From Codonopsis lanceolata (Eukaryota > Streptophyta > Magnoliopsida > Asterales > Campanulaceae): DNA of 64,000 nt. How positions within the stretch are numbered: the first letter of the stretch is position 1; every line of letters starts with the position of its first letter. Positions 46,253 through 59,272 of the stretch are shown here, one piece after another. The position numbers and the translations under genes are program-made. Where the stretch lies: NCBI GenBank assembly GCA_013146195.2, contig CM028382.1, positions 55,192,526 through 55,256,525 on the forward strand. Reading direction: 5' to 3'. The notes beneath the pieces are model-generated. The model saw only the letters and a list, made by a program, of their open reading frames with translations. It made no database searches and was not told the DNA's origin.

Positions 46253-49200
46253 TGTTAACACCCGAGAATTGCATATTTGATTAATTGTGCATTATGGTGT
46301 ATTTTAGCATGATTAATTACGTGTTACGTGTTATGTTTAATGAGTTTATATGTTTAGAACTTGTTTGGACATCAGAAGAGTCCAGCTCGTGTTGTTATGT
46401 ATCAGGTTAATGATAACCTGGTTATGTTGAGTTCTAGTAGGAACTTAGCGATATTGGGTTTGGACTTGTGCAATAGCACTTTTTGAGTCCAATTGTGTTA
46501 TTTATGTATTTTGTGTTATGGACTTGTGTAATTGCCTTATAAGAGTCCATTTGTGCTCAGGATATGTTAAGTTTAATGTGTGATGTGTTTAAAGTTCATA
46601 TTGAGACTTTGGTTATGATTTATAACCACCTTGAAATAGGAAATGGCATGCTAAAGCTAGAAAATATTTATTTTCGGCTAAGTTGACCCAAGGTTCTGCC
46701 CTGAATGACCAGGGAACCTTTAGAATTGACTTAAAATTGTTTTGGAATGGTTTTATGTACCTTTGCACGAGTTCGAATTCAATTTTGGTTCAACTTGCGT
46801 ATTCCCACAGGTTAGAAACAACCTATAGTAAATTGGCCACAGTTTTGTGTAGAAAACTTGGATGTTTGATTTGTTTGGTGCATTAGAAACTAGACTTCAA
46901 GAGCTTACTAGCCATACCTTATTTGTAATTTTTGGACTTGTAGATCAGTCCAGGAACGTCTTTGAAGTTGATGGAAATTATTGGACATCAATTGAGCTAT
47001 TGGGCTTTATGGGCCCATGGGCTTTGGGCCCATTTCACCCCTTAAATTTTTAGCAGTGAGAGATTTCTCTCATTCCTCTTTCTCTCTTTCTTCTTCAGTC
47101 GTTCACCATGACATTGTTGGAGTTTGGGAGTTTTAACTCCCGAGCTCGATTTGTTATTGAATCTTTACCCATTTCGCCTCCGACTCCTAAGGGGTGTTGT
47201 ATGTGTTGAGGGCTACATTTATACCCAAATATTTTGTGTTTCCACCGATTTTTTTTCAGACAAGGTAATTTACCATTCCCCTTGCTTGTATATGCAATGA
47301 TATGTGCTTCTTTGGATGTTTTTTATGGTAATATATTAGTTAACGAGTAAAAAATATACTACTTGTTAATTGTTTTGAGTTTGGATTTGGTATACATATT
47401 CGTAGTAAATAATTACTATGTTTAATTGGTAGAATAGCCGATAAGAATAAAATAGGGTGATACTGCAAAATGACAATTATGATCCGAAAATTATGAAGTT
47501 GTAATTATTAACTCTCCGGGTTCTAATTCGTTTTATAATTGAGTCTATGGAGTCAAGTTGAGTGAAATAAATTATATGAAGTGGTGTAACTGACTCCTAT
47601 GATGTTTCTATTTATTTAGGGGATGATTCTACCCTTATGAAAATTACGATGTCATAATAAGTACTCCCTCCGTCCCTAAATTATCGTCCTCATTTCCTTT
47701 TTCGTCCGTCCCAAAATAATTGTCCAGTTTAAAACTTGCTTTTTAGAGTATCACTTTTACCACTTTACCCTTACTTTTTCACTCTACTTTAATTATGGGC
47801 CACATACACATGGGTTTTAAAGGAAACCATACATTAAACCAATGTAAATAATCAAGTCAATTGTTTTTTCTTAAACTGTGCACCAGGTCAATTAGGAAGA
47901 TTATTTAGGGACGGAGGAAGTAATTGTTATTGAATAGTTGGAGGCTAATTAATAATTAGCGGTTGTGGCCCAAGTGCTATAGTAGTATAATTGACCCTAC
48001 ATAATTAATTTGCATGGCAGTAAAGTATTAAATGACGGAACGATATATTAGTCCTTATGTGTTAGGAATATTATATCCCTACACTTGAAAAAGAAGTGGC
48101 TAGGTTTTAGTGTAGAACTGTTACAACAGAATACTTAGATATTGTAACTGCAAGTTAGTTACGAGACAGTATTGTGTGAATTAAGTACTTGTAAATTGTG
48201 CATGATATTCTGCTGGATAGGAGGCATTAATAGCCTACTCCTATGATTGATTTGAAACCCAGGACTTGCAAGCTTGGGTGTAGTATTGGTGGAGAGGGAT
48301 TAACCTAGATTAGGTTAATCGTGAATAAGTTGCAAGACTTATATAAAGAGTTAAGGTGCTCATAAGTATTGTTTGATAGTGTTATGAGTAGCGGGATCAA
48401 GAGCATGCTCTTACTATCATATGTATACCATTTGGGTAGGATAGCAAGGAATCAAATTATAAAGTTTACGTATGATATAGGTTGCCATTGGAAGCTAGTT
48501 GGTGTATTGTTTGTAGTAGAGTGATTGGCCTACTCTTGGGCTATCTAGTGTTTAATACTCACATATAGCTACTGACAACATTGTATGTTATAAGACATGG
48601 TGTTCAAATACTCATAAGTAGACGCGTAATACTTCATGGTGTAATAGGCACTATTGACCTATGTCTGTGATTGTGTATGATGTGCAATATTTACGGACTC
48701 AATAATTGTCTATTGTTATGGGTGGTAGGAATACATGACTACCCTTGTTTTGATCTTGGTGTCTAGTAGCTACGAACACAATTACAATTCTAAGGTAATG
48801 TGTGGTTACCTGTATGTTTGATGAATAATATAGATTCAATGATCTGTTTGAGATTGCTATAAGAGAGTCTAGTATTTACAGACTTGTCTTCTGTAGTAGG
48901 TGTTTGTGGTAGGACCAGTGGCCTACTATTGTGTTGTTTAATGTTTAGTACTTATGAATGTTACATTAGTTACTGCTAAAATGATATAGCCATAGTGTTT
49001 GTTTTAAACAAATACATGCTTTAGTGTTTATTTACAAGCAAATAAGCATGTTTGTTATAGTGTGTGTTAAGCTCCCCTCCCCCACTTTGGGACTCAACAG
49101 TTGTGTTTATTACAAGTTAGCATCTACATGTGCATCGCATTAAGTTCAGCTGGTATTTGTGGTTGTGTCAACAATGGGACGATAGTAGTCTCTACGAGAG

Positions 49201-50153
49201 TTAAATCTCGTGATCTCTACGAGTCTTTGCATGGGTCTCTCCCTCGCTATTGGTCGTAGTAAGGGCGTAGCTCCTTTGTTAGAGCAATTCACATAACATT
49301 GGGAAGCTAGACTTTTGGATAAAACTCGGGGTAATAAGACTTCTGGTTAAGTCCCAAGGTCATTGGTTCTAGATACTATTGGGTTTAGACATTGGTTCAA
49401 CATGTGTACAGACATGACTTTATTGTGTGGACTGCAATAGCAACACAACTATGGTGTTTGATATGCAGGTTGAGACGGAAAGCTCACCTACATTTGTATA
49501 TCTTGGATTAAGCATTTAATTATGTTGGGTCAATGTGCATTATAACATGATCAACATGATGTGTGCAAGTATATGTACATCTATACTTGATTGACTGATG
49601 TTCATAACATGTGCATAACATCATGCCATGTAGTTGCATGTAGTAATTTACTGAATTATCACTCACGCCGTATTTGTTTACTTTAGAGTACAGTTATCAT
49701 GGAATTTGATCCAGCATGATCGGTAGTTCTCATAAAGTTGGCGAGATACGCGAGACCCAGCAGGTTGTCTTGAATTGTAGCTCCTAAAAGGCTTGTTTTG
49801 TATAGTTGTGAGGACATGGATGTATAGAGTTATATAGACTCTATTTTGGGTAATTGATATTACTAGTCTTGAACTATTCTTTTGATGCTAATGTTTAACA
49901 TCGTGCTTATATATTATATTACACTAGTTGATTGGTCGTGGAGCCATGTGTTCAGTTCACGAGCAATAGCTCGTTGACTTTTGTTTTCTCGACTTTTTCA
50001 AAAGTTGTGGTGTTTATACTAATCACATAAGTGATTATGTTTTATCAGGTGCATTTATTTAGCCCGTAATTAGTAGGGGTTTACATGTGTTTTATGTGTT
50101 TGTTAGGCACTCGACCAGAAGCTCGTATAGAGATTAAGGGTCGGGTCGTTATA
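46253..50153 (+). mobile_element. 3.9-kb solo LTR (chromovirus-like), LTR2
   Basis: Starts TGTTAACACCCGAG and ends GGGTCGGGTCGTTATA, with a perfect 5-bp target duplication AAATG at 46248-46252 and 50154-50158. The final A of the usual CA is preceded by T, a likely mutation. Same family as LTR1. Contains a Stowaway MITE. No internal region adjoins it. Confidence 0.85.
47664..47920. mobile_element. Stowaway MITE nested in LTR2
   Basis: 257 bp between TA dinucleotides, ends CTCCCTCCGTCCCTAAATTA and TTATTTAGGGACGGAGGAAG. Close relative of 37329-37586, with better-kept ends. Confidence 0.9.
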
Positions 50154-50158
50154 AAATG

Positions 50159-51636
50159 AGAGTAAGATTTTTTGTTTTTCCCAAACCTCAGTTAACTTAA
50201 AACTAGATGTTATCCTATTTGATTTATACATGTTTTACTTGTTAGGAACTTTCTAGTTCTCATCATTTTCCCGCCTAAAACCCTCTCTTTCTAATTTCTC
50301 AAATATCTCACTCTACCCTATTCATATGATCAATTTCTATATTTACTTGTTTTAGTGTTTGGCAAAGTATTTTAATTAAAAAAAATTAATTACTTATAAC
50401 AAGTTTAGAAAATCTTTTAACTATGAACACTTCTGCAATTTATTTTATTAAAACATGCATCTTACGGGTACTAACTAGTTGTTAATATTTTGTTATCGAA
50501 CGAAGGGGTGCGGGATTGAGCTTATTTTATTAGTTAAGTTTTTTTTTCTTACTTTAATTACTATACTTGCCTTTGATTCTCACGTTTATCACTTTATCCT
50601 AGTTTTTTGGATTGAAAGTGTTGGTCCCTATAATATGCTAGTATATAAGCTAGGGGGTATGAATAGTCGATATTACTTACCATCATTAAAAATGTCATCA
50701 TTCTTTTGATTAGCGTGAAGAACATAGATGAAATGTTTCTTAGGTAAAGGATGATTTCATAGAGTAGCAATCTTGTTAAAACCAATACAACAAATATGCT
50801 AGCAGCAGATTTGATCTGCTAGAAATCATAGTTATAATATTTCCTGAAGAAATTAGATACTGCAGTGGAAAGACTAGGAAATATATAACTTTGAAGATAA
50901 AAGTGAATGCAAGTAGAATGATCTAATTACATATCAATAGAAGACTTTTCCATGAACAAGGAGCTTTAAAGAAGTAAGACAAAGATAAGCAGTAAAAATA
51001 AGTAAATGCTGAATGTACAAAAACTTATGTTTTATAGTAGAATTCAGCACATATTTATACAATATTAAACATGCTAAGTACATCAACCTAGACTCTCTAA
51101 CCTAGCTACTGTAGACTTTCATGGAAAATAAGTCAGGGGAAAGGTAAGACATATACCAACTCCCTCTCTTTACCAATCCCAAATACCCTAAGTATAGGGA
51201 CAAGGAAGTGCCAATGAGAAGATGCCATGATTATTTCATAGTTTTATCGTTTGAGTATTTATGACTTTTAAATTACTTGGCTATTTATATTGATAAATTT
51301 TCAAAATATGATTAAAAATTAAAAATATATATTTTATAATTTTTATTGGGCTTAACGTGTTTAACAGGTCTAACGGGCATGGCTAAATAAATAGTAATTT
51401 TTTGTTTATTGTGTCTATCGTGTCGTGTTATGTTTTTCGTGTTTTTATCATGTCGTGTTCGGTTTTTAATATTAGACACGATAAGCTTATCGTGTCGGCC
51501 CGATAACGTCCCAACACTACCGATTTGCCACCCTTAGATATAACTGGTATTGTGTTAAATGACTTATAGGGTTTTCGGACAAATAAGAGTTTGCCACTAC
51601 TTAGGCTGGTAAGAGGACTCGTGGCAGTGTCCTCTC
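50159..51636. other. Unassigned AT-rich spacer
   Basis: No gene recognised. A hairpin-like CTAGCAG...CTGCTAG lies at about 50799-50822. Words GTGTCGTGTTATG and CGTGTTCGG with a perfect 22-bp palindrome (51475-51496) at about 51400-51535 look like a dispersed repeat of unknown class. Confidence 0.45.
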
Positions 51637-51639
51637 TTA

Positions 51640-51988
51640 GAGCATCTCCAATGGTGATGCTCATAAAGCTTTAGAAAGACGTCAAAAGGTTTATTGCCAT
51701 AGCAGAGTGTCAAGTCACCACTTGAAGGTTTGAAAAGGTTGATAACTATCAAACGGTTTATGCATGCCATGGTGGATTGCTTTTTTTTTTTCTTCTTTTT
51801 TATGTTTGACAAAAGGTAGAGAAAAGATTTATAAAAAATAAAATATTTAGTAGTGAGTCCAAGCTATAAAACTTTTGTAGGTTTATCTATAGTGAAGTGG
51901 TGGAGAAAAGGTTTATCGAGAAAATGTTTATAACGTAATGATGCAGGATGGTGAATAACCTTTTAAATGTTAATTGTTGGCGATGCTC
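51640..51988. mobile_element. Tourist-like MITE
   Basis: 349 bp, ends GAGCATCTCCAA and TTGGCGATGCTC, target duplication TTA at 51637-51639 and 51989-51991. Confidence 0.85.
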
Positions 51989-52064
51989 TTATTTTCTTTT
52001 GGTTCGGGTGTGTATAAAAGAAAGAGATTTACTATGTTTCTTTTTAGGGTTTGTGGCTAAGGTA

Positions 52065-53638
52065 TCTATGCCGCCGGATTTAGGGAAGCCGGGGGATCCG
52101 CCTCCGGCAATGGAGCAAGGGCAGTCGACTGACAAGGGCACGACGACTCCTAATGTCCACAAATCCTTCGCGGAAGCAGTCTCGAGCAAAGGGGAACCAC
52201 AATGCCAAAACCCTAACAGGTTTACCACGTTGAAGGACCTTCCTATCCCACCAAGGCAGGCTGTTACGGTGGATAATGAACCAGGGGTTTTATTCTCACA
52301 GGTTGAGATGGAGGCTGCACATGCACAGTTTGCTAATACTGTTATTCTCAAATTCTCCATGGGCAGACTATCCTTGCATGTAATACAGGAGCATATTGCT
52401 TAATCGTGGAGGCTTACAGGAAAGTTTGTTCTAGGTTTAATGGACCCTAGGCATGTAATGGTCCATTTGTTTTCGGCTGAGGATATGGTCAGGGCATTGT
52501 CGAAAAAATCGCACATGATTCAACGATGTATGTTTATATCATTTCGGTGGACATCGAATTTTGCGTATCGAAAGGATAGCCCAAAGGTGGCTGTTTGGGT
52601 TAGGTTACACCATTTACCCTTGTCATTTTTCAACAATTCTTATCTGCAGCGAATAGGTAATGGGTTGGGGAAATTTCTTCCAGCGGATGACATGACTTTA
52701 GCCCTAACTCATCCGATGTTTGCTAGGATCTGCGTGGAAGTGGATGTATCAGCACGTTTACTAGAGAGGATGTGGCTGGGTACTTCGAAAGAAGACGGTT
52801 TTTGGCAAGGAATTGAATTTGAGGGAAATATTTCATATTGTTTTGGTTGTGGATTATTGGGACATTTGGCTGCTGAATGCCGTAAGCGTCAAAGGGTTGT
52901 TGGTAGTAAGGGAAGTGATATGGGAGCGCGCGGTAAACATGTTTTTGGGAATGGATTCACAACCCCTTATTCAGCCTACAGACTATGGAAAGGAGATTCA
53001 ACGGGTGGCTATCGACATGGAGGCAAGGGCACCTCCAGTAATGAAATAGTGGCAGCCAGTGAAGATATTGCAAAGAGATAGTCGGGGTTCGACGTCACAC
53101 GCAAAAGATGTTAATGGGCAGGCAGTAGAGACAGAGATTATCGATATTACAGCTACACCTAGGGAGGATGACAAGATGAATAATTTGGTTTTAGAAGGAA
53201 AGGTTGATGATACATCTGGTACTCTCCAGACTAACGTTAGTGAGAAGATGGAAGGCTCAAAGCAAGCCATGATGGGTAAAAGCAAAGGCGGTTTATGCGT
53301 GGATAGCACAAAGTAATGAGGGAGTTTCTTGTGAAAAAGTTACAACCAAGAACCCGTTTGACTTATTGGCTGATCTAGATGAAAATGGAGAGGTTTTCGA
53401 AGTGCTGCCTCGAGACTCGAAGTCCATGGATGGAAAAAAAAGCTAAAAAGGAATCAAGTTTAGTGCATTCAACATCGCTCTCTAATCTTTTGGACATCAA
53501 CCAAGAGAGTAATGAGGTCATAGAGTTTAGGAATTATTGTCGAAAAATGGGAAGAAAGGCAAAGCAGGTCAAGTTTGACAAGGATAATATTCGGCTAACT
53601 AGGGCAAAAAGTTCTAAGGCTAACGCCTCGGGTACGTA
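52065..53638 (+). pseudogene. LINE C ORF1 (DUF4283 plus CCHC zinc knuckle)
   Basis: Starts at ATG 52065 (MPPDLGKPGDPPPAMEQG). The DUF4283 region runs from about 52330 to 52800 (VILKFSMGRLSL, WVRLHHLPLSFFNNSYLQ), then a zinc knuckle CFGCGLLGHLAAEC (C-x2-C-x4-H-x4-C) at about 52840, then a hydrophilic tail. One in-frame stop at 52401-52403 and frame changes near 53060 and 53330 disrupt it. Plant L1 ORF1 proteins bind the LINE RNA. Otherwise length and order are normal. Confidence 0.85.
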
Positions 53639-53657
53639 GGTTGAAAATTAAGTTTTT

Positions 53658-56600
53658 ATGTCGATTCTTTTATGGAATGTGAGGGGAATTGGTAATAAAA
53701 AAACCATGGATTATATTAAGGTGTTACTTGGACAACATATATCTGCTCTGTGCGTTTTTTTGGAACCAAAGATATCAGGAGATCGTATAGGAAGAATTGC
53801 GAAGAGGTTGAAATTTTCTAGTTATTTGCAGCAAAACCCTATTAACAATCACATATGGCTAATGTGGGATGAGAGAATGGATGTTGTTTTGGTAGCTACT
53901 TCTAGCCAACAGATAACAGTTCGTCTTTCGTTGGCAAATGGGGTGTGCATGATGGCCTCTTTTGTCTATGCGGCTTGCTTGAGGGTTGAAAGACACAATT
54001 TATGGACGGATCTTATTAATATTGCTTCTAGCTGTTCGGAGCCTTGGATAGTTGGCGGGGATTTCAATATCATTGCTAATAGGGATGAAAAGTTAGGAGG
54101 TTTAGGATATGATATTCTTGGTATGGCTGATTTTAACGATTTCATGATTAATGCCAGCCTGGGAGACACTGGGTTTGCGGGCAACAAATTTACATGGTGT
54201 AACAATCATGAAGATGGGTCTAGAATATGGCAAAGAATTGATAGACTCTTACTTAATGGATTATACACAACAAACTACGGAGGAGCTACTGTTGATGATC
54301 TATGTCGTTTCAGGTCTGATCATTCTCCTTTACTTGTTGGTTTTCCTTTTAGTCCAAAACCGAAGAGCCATTTCAGGTTTCAGCGCATGTGGGTAGATCA
54401 TCCAGACTTTAAGAATTTTGTAGCAGCTCAATGGTATCGGGCTGTGGATGGGACGACTATGGAGATACTTCATAGGAAACTTCATTATTTACGGAAAGAG
54501 TTAAAGAGGTGGAATTGGGAAATTTTCGGTGACGTACATCATAAGTTGGCTCAACAACAAGATCGTGTGTCATATTTGGAGGACGTTTGTATAAATCAAG
54601 GTGGAGACCTTGCTTTAGCCAAAGCAAAAGAGGATCTTGATCAGCTAATTAAATGGGATTCGGAGCTTTTACAACAAAAATCTAGGCAAATGTGGCTTCA
54701 GGATGGAGATTGAAACACCAGCTTTTTTCATGCGAGTTTAAAGGATAAGCGTCGAAGAAATTTGATCAAAATGAGAAACGAGGATGGCACGTGGTGCACT
54801 GATGATAAAATTATAGGGGACAGAGCGATGGATTTCTTTGACAGGCTTTTCACTAGGTCGGACCATGAGGTTTTGGAGGGTCTTTTTAATAATTTTCCCA
54901 GATCAGTTGAAGTGCAAGACAATGCCCTTTTGGAAACTGTTCCAAATGAGACAGAGATTTTGACTGCCATTCAAGGTTTGAATCCTAACAGTGCTCCGGA
55001 AATGATGGTTTCACGGGTTGGTTTTTCTGCTCTTGCTGGGACATTATAAAATCAGATGTTGTGAACGCGGTTCAAGCTTTCTTTAAGGGGGCGGAATTGC
55101 ATAGAGGGTTGGCTTCCACTGCTATTGTTTTGATTCCTAAAATTGATGAGCCTACAAATCTGGGGGACTTCCGGCCTATAAGTCTCTGCCCGTTTGCAAG
55201 AAAAATTATTTCCAAGATTTTGGCCACCTGTTTGGCTAATGTGTTGCCGCGGATAATATCTTTGGAGCAAACGGGCTTTGTTAAAGGTAGGGGCATTCAT
55301 GAAAATGTTGTATTGGCTCACAAATTAGTTCACATGATACACAGTCGAACGAGGGGTGGCAATGTGGTTTTTGAAGTTGGATATGTCGAAAGCATATGAC
55401 AGGCTTGAATGGGACTTTTTGTTGAGAGCTATGAAAGAGTTTGGCTTTTGTGAGGGGGTTTGTGGTTTGGTATATCGTCTTCTAAGCAATGTTTGGTATA
55501 CAGTCAGATTGAATGGTGGCAACTATGGTTTTTTCAAATCCTCTCGTGGGGTCAGGCAGGGTGATCCTTTGTCGCCTCTTTTGTTCATAATTGCGCAGAG
55601 GTGCTTTCTTTTAACCTCAAAGCTAGTATTGAAAAGGGATTGATCAGGCCGTACGCTCATGGTAGGGGTGGTTTGGTTATTTCTCATTTGTTATATGCAG
55701 ATGATATGCTAATTTTCTGCAGTGCTAATAAACGATCTATTCAAGCTCTTCGGAAATTGTTAAGTGATTATGAAGAGGCTTCCGGGCAATTGATTAATTT
55801 TGGCAAAAGTGGATTTTATGTGTCCAAGCATTGTCAAAATAGAAGAATACGACAGATTACATATTGGTCGGGTTGTGGTCATAAAATGATCCCTATGATT
55901 TATCTTGGTCTCCCTCTTTTTACGGGGAGAATCAAAGCTCTTTATTTTGATTGTCTAGTGTCGAAAGTGATTCGTCGGATAGATGGCTGGAAATCCCACC
56001 TTCTCTCTTTTGGGGGTAAGATTACCCTTCTTCGGTCGGTGCTTAGTAGTATCCCTATCTATACCTTAGCAGCAATTCGGGTTCCCAATAAAATTATGCT
56101 TCGCATTGAAGCCACTATGTCATCTTTCTTATGGAGCAATCAAGGGGAGTCTCGCACTCATTGGGTGGCCTGGGAGAAAGTTTGTAGGCCGATTAAGGAG
56201 GGAGGTTTAGGTCTCCGGTCGCTAAAACAAATTAAGGCTTCTCTTCAGGCGAAATTAGCTTGGACGGTTTTACAAGGTAAGAGTTTGTGGGCTCGTTTTG
56301 CGGTGTCTAAATATGGGCTATCTGGCAATGTTAACAATGCAGTGATGTCGTCGATCGGTCGTGCTATTTACAGCCATATGAAAGAGGTGCAAGACAGTAG
56401 TGAGTGGTTAGTGGGGAGAGGGGATATATCCTTTTGGGGTGACAATTGGTGTGGAGTGATTCTTGAAGGGCCTCATCCGATTGACATCCATCTTACTGTT
56501 CGCGAAGCTCTCCCTCAGTTGGATCAATTTGCTTATTTGATTTCTGACGACAATCTTGCTAGAATTAATAGAGTTCGTTTGTCTGATAGTAGGGATGATA

Positions 56601-57722
56601 AGATCGTTTGTCTGGTAGTAGCGCATTGGCATTATATGAGATATCATTGGCCCCGTTAGTGGTGGACAGGGAAGATCTAGCAAAGGTGGATCCCTCTTAA
56701 GATTAGTGGTTTCTTTTGGAAGTTGATAAATGGTGCTCTTCCTGTTGATTTATGTCTTCATTCCAAGCACATAGCTTTTGTTTCTAAATGTGTCTGTTGT
56801 ACACGGGAGCATGATCAGGAGTCGATATGTCACTTGTTTTTGCATTCTGAAGCGGCTGGAGTGGTCTGGAAATATTTGGCTCGCCATTTTCATACATTAG
56901 GTTTCTACATGAGTGTGCCCCATTTAATCTCAGTCTGGATGTATAAAACTTCGGCGAAAATCAGTTCGGAGTCTGTAAGATAGGGGCTGTCATGCTAGGG
57001 TGTTGGGAGATATGGAAAGGGAGATGCCGAGCTGTTTATGAAAATGTTCCAATGCAGGGAGAGTCTATCTTGGCAGACATTCGAAGGGGTTTACAGGATT
57101 TTATGGCTGTTTACAAGCCGAAGGTGGAAGTTAGTGCGATGGCTAGAGTGGAGCTTCAGGCTTTATGGGTGCCGATCAAGCAAGTTCTGGTTCGTCATGG
57201 TAAATGGGTGAGATGGGAACCCCCCCCCCTTTGGATGCTTACAAATTGAACACTGATGGTTCGGCGAGGAATGGACTTTGTACGGGGGGAGGAATAATTA
57301 GAAACTATCATGGTAGACTGGTGTGTGCGTTCTCCAATTTCTATAGGCAGGGTTCTAACACTTTTGCGGAGGTCTCAGCTTTACGTGATGGTCTAGCTTT
57401 GTGTCAAAGATTAGCGTTAGAGAAGGTTTTTATTGAGACTGATTCGTTAGTTGCAGCTAGAGATTTATTGGGAACTCAATGTTTTCCTTGGCAGTATGAT
57501 TACGAGCTTAGTGAATGTAAAGATTTATTGGGATCGTATAAACTCAATCATGTTTATAGAGAGGTTAACGGTGTGGCTGACAAACTTGCAGAGGTAGCTC
57601 ATTCTGTGGTTTTATATACATGTTACGAAGAAGTGCAGCAGCTTCCGCAGATTGTGAGACAAGTTTATAGATTTGATAGATGGGTTGTAGCTGATCTCTT
57701 TTTATTCTTTTTTCGAGGTTAG
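53658..57722 (+). pseudogene. LINE C ORF2 (endonuclease, reverse transcriptase, zf-RVT, RNase H)
   Basis: Endonuclease 53658-54350: WNVRGIGNKK, GGDFNIIANRDEK, FTWCNNHEDGSRIWQRIDR, FRSDHSPLL. Reverse transcriptase about 55000-55900: IPKIDEPTNLGDFRPISLCP, LDMSKAYDRLEWDFL, GVRQGDPLSPLLF, and the intact catalytic box YADDMLIFC at about 55696. Then YLGLPLFTGRIK and the zinc-finger-like C-CC...CHLFLH region at about 56790. RNase H at about 57245-57590: LNTDGSARNG, FAEVSALRDGLAL, IETDSLVAARDLL, HVYREVNGVADKLA, giving the D-E-D-D acidic set. Breaks: stop at 54711-54713, shift near 55000, shift at about 55385, shift near 55600, stop at 56657, shift near 56980, and a slip in a C-run at about 57221. All domains are recognisable. 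Confidence 0.9.
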
Positions 57723-57845
57723 GCTCTTCCGTCTTCCCGTCTGTGGGCAAGACTGGTTGTCCCCCTCTTTGTATTGCCTCCTTTTATATTTTTTTGTTAA
57801 TAAAATTCTGTAGGGTGCCGCCCCTGTTTCTTTAAAAAAAAGTAT

Positions 57846-57848
<3 letters not shown>

Positions 57849-57901
<53 letters not shown>
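57849..57901. repeat. (GA)n microsatellite
   Basis: About 26 GA units directly after the LINE C A-tail. Confidence 0.95.
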
Positions 57902-57903
<2 letters not shown>

Positions 57904-58440
57904 AAACATGGAGCAGAGGAAAAACAGGAAGAGAGAAAGAGAAAACAAGAATCAAAATTTGTAAGGTTCCTAACTTCAACTCCTTGGAATCAAAAGTGCT
58001 TAATATTTGATATTGGTTATGCATGTGTGTTTTGTTTTGAAGTTATGGGTATACTCTCTCATTTTCTTCACTTTTCCATTTCTTTCCCTTTTCTTTGTTG
58101 TGAGAGAAAAAGTGAACAAGAGAGAAAATTAGGGTTTTCACAATTTAAGCTTGGATTTGGAAAATCACTCCATTGAAGCTTTGATAGGTATTGTAGATCA
58201 AAACCCAAGGTTGATAACAAAGTTAAATAAGTAGAAATTCTCCTAAGCTATACTCCCCTTTATATTTGTCAAAACTTTACATGTTAAATTTGTTGTTATC
58301 AAGCTAGTATGTGAATAATTGGAAAATATGTTGTAATTGGTGTTATACTAGCATGAATTTCATGTTGTTCGTTAAAATGGGAGTCATCTCTTATCTTACT
58401 TGTGAAGGGTCCCTTACACAAGATGCATTAGTTAATTAAT
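57902..58440. other. Unassigned spacer
   Basis: AT-rich; no gene or repeat family recognised. Confidence 0.5.
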
Positions 58441-58442
58441 CA

Positions 58443-58475
58443 CTAGTTATAGAACCCGTGCTCCACACGGGTTCT
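58443..58475 (-). other. Candidate Helitron 3' terminus (hairpin plus CTAG)
   Basis: Minus strand: a perfect 10-bp stem AGAACCCGTG/CACGGGTTCT with a 5-nt loop (58451-58475), four bases, then CTAG followed by T. Helitrons end in a hairpin shortly before CTRR and insert between A and T. The 5' TC end was not identified and may be outside the window. Confidence 0.5.
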
Positions 58476-58616
58476 TTTGATAATAATACTACTATAATTT
58501 TTAAATGTGACATATATTTCTTCTTTTGGTAATAGTAGTAGTATAATTTTTAAACATTTATGCCTTATGATTTAAATGTTAGAATTTAAAACTAACATAA
58601 TTTTCTAACAAATGTG

Positions 58617-58619
<3 letters not shown>

Positions 58620-58672
<53 letters not shown>
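58620..58672. repeat. (TA)n microsatellite
   Basis: Uninterrupted TA run. A similar run at 60805-60853 adjoins the LTR element. Confidence 0.95.
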
Positions 58673-58676
<4 letters not shown>

Positions 58677-59272
58677 GAAGTCTTCTAACCAACATAAGAT
58701 ACATAATAATAATTGTAAAAGTCTTTTATTTTAACATTTTTGAAAGATACATCTACTATACTAATAATAATACTATTATAATTTTTTAATGTGACATATA
58801 TTTCTTCTTTTGGTAATCGTAGTAGTATAATTTTTAAAATTTTAGGCATTATGATTTAAATGTTAGAATTTAAAACCAACATCATTTTCTAACAAATGTG
58901 GAATATATATATTGTCAAGTTTGGTGAAGGATGGGTGGTTAAAGAAGGAAGGTTGCCGGACCACCACCATTGACGGTGGTGGCCGGGGGAGAGAGAAGTA
59001 GAGAACGCACAACACACCGAGAGAAAGAAGAGAAACCGAAATTGTTATTGAATTGAATTGTGTTGAAATCTAAAACTATTACAAGATATTTATATCAAAA
59101 ATAAAAGTATCTATTGGGCTAAACAATATAAATGGGCTAACCAATGTGATAGGCCCAATTGGGCTTACATGTTGAATTAATTTTCTTTAACACTCCCTCA
59201 ACTCGCATTAACGCTACTTTGTAAAGTGTGCGAGTTGGAGAGATAAAAATGAATGAATGAGCCTTTCGGCAT

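Larger units (their letters stand above)
52027..57841 (+). mobile_element. Near-full-length L1-type LINE with RNase H domain (LINE C)
   Basis: ORF1 and ORF2 are in the proper order, followed by a 3' UTR with AATAAAA at about 57800 and an A-run at about 57833-57840. A possible target duplication is GTATAAAAGAAAGAGA (about 52012) against GTATAAAGAGAGAGAGA (57843 on), but the right copy merges into a GA microsatellite. Only a handful of breaks, so it is younger than LINE A and B. Confidence 0.85.

Noticed and set aside
41399..50153. LTR1 and LTR2 as the two LTRs of one retrotransposon
   Set aside because: Each has its own flanking duplication, lengths differ by 1.2 kb, the interval lacks PBS, PPT and coding domains, and contains an inverted arm of another repeat.
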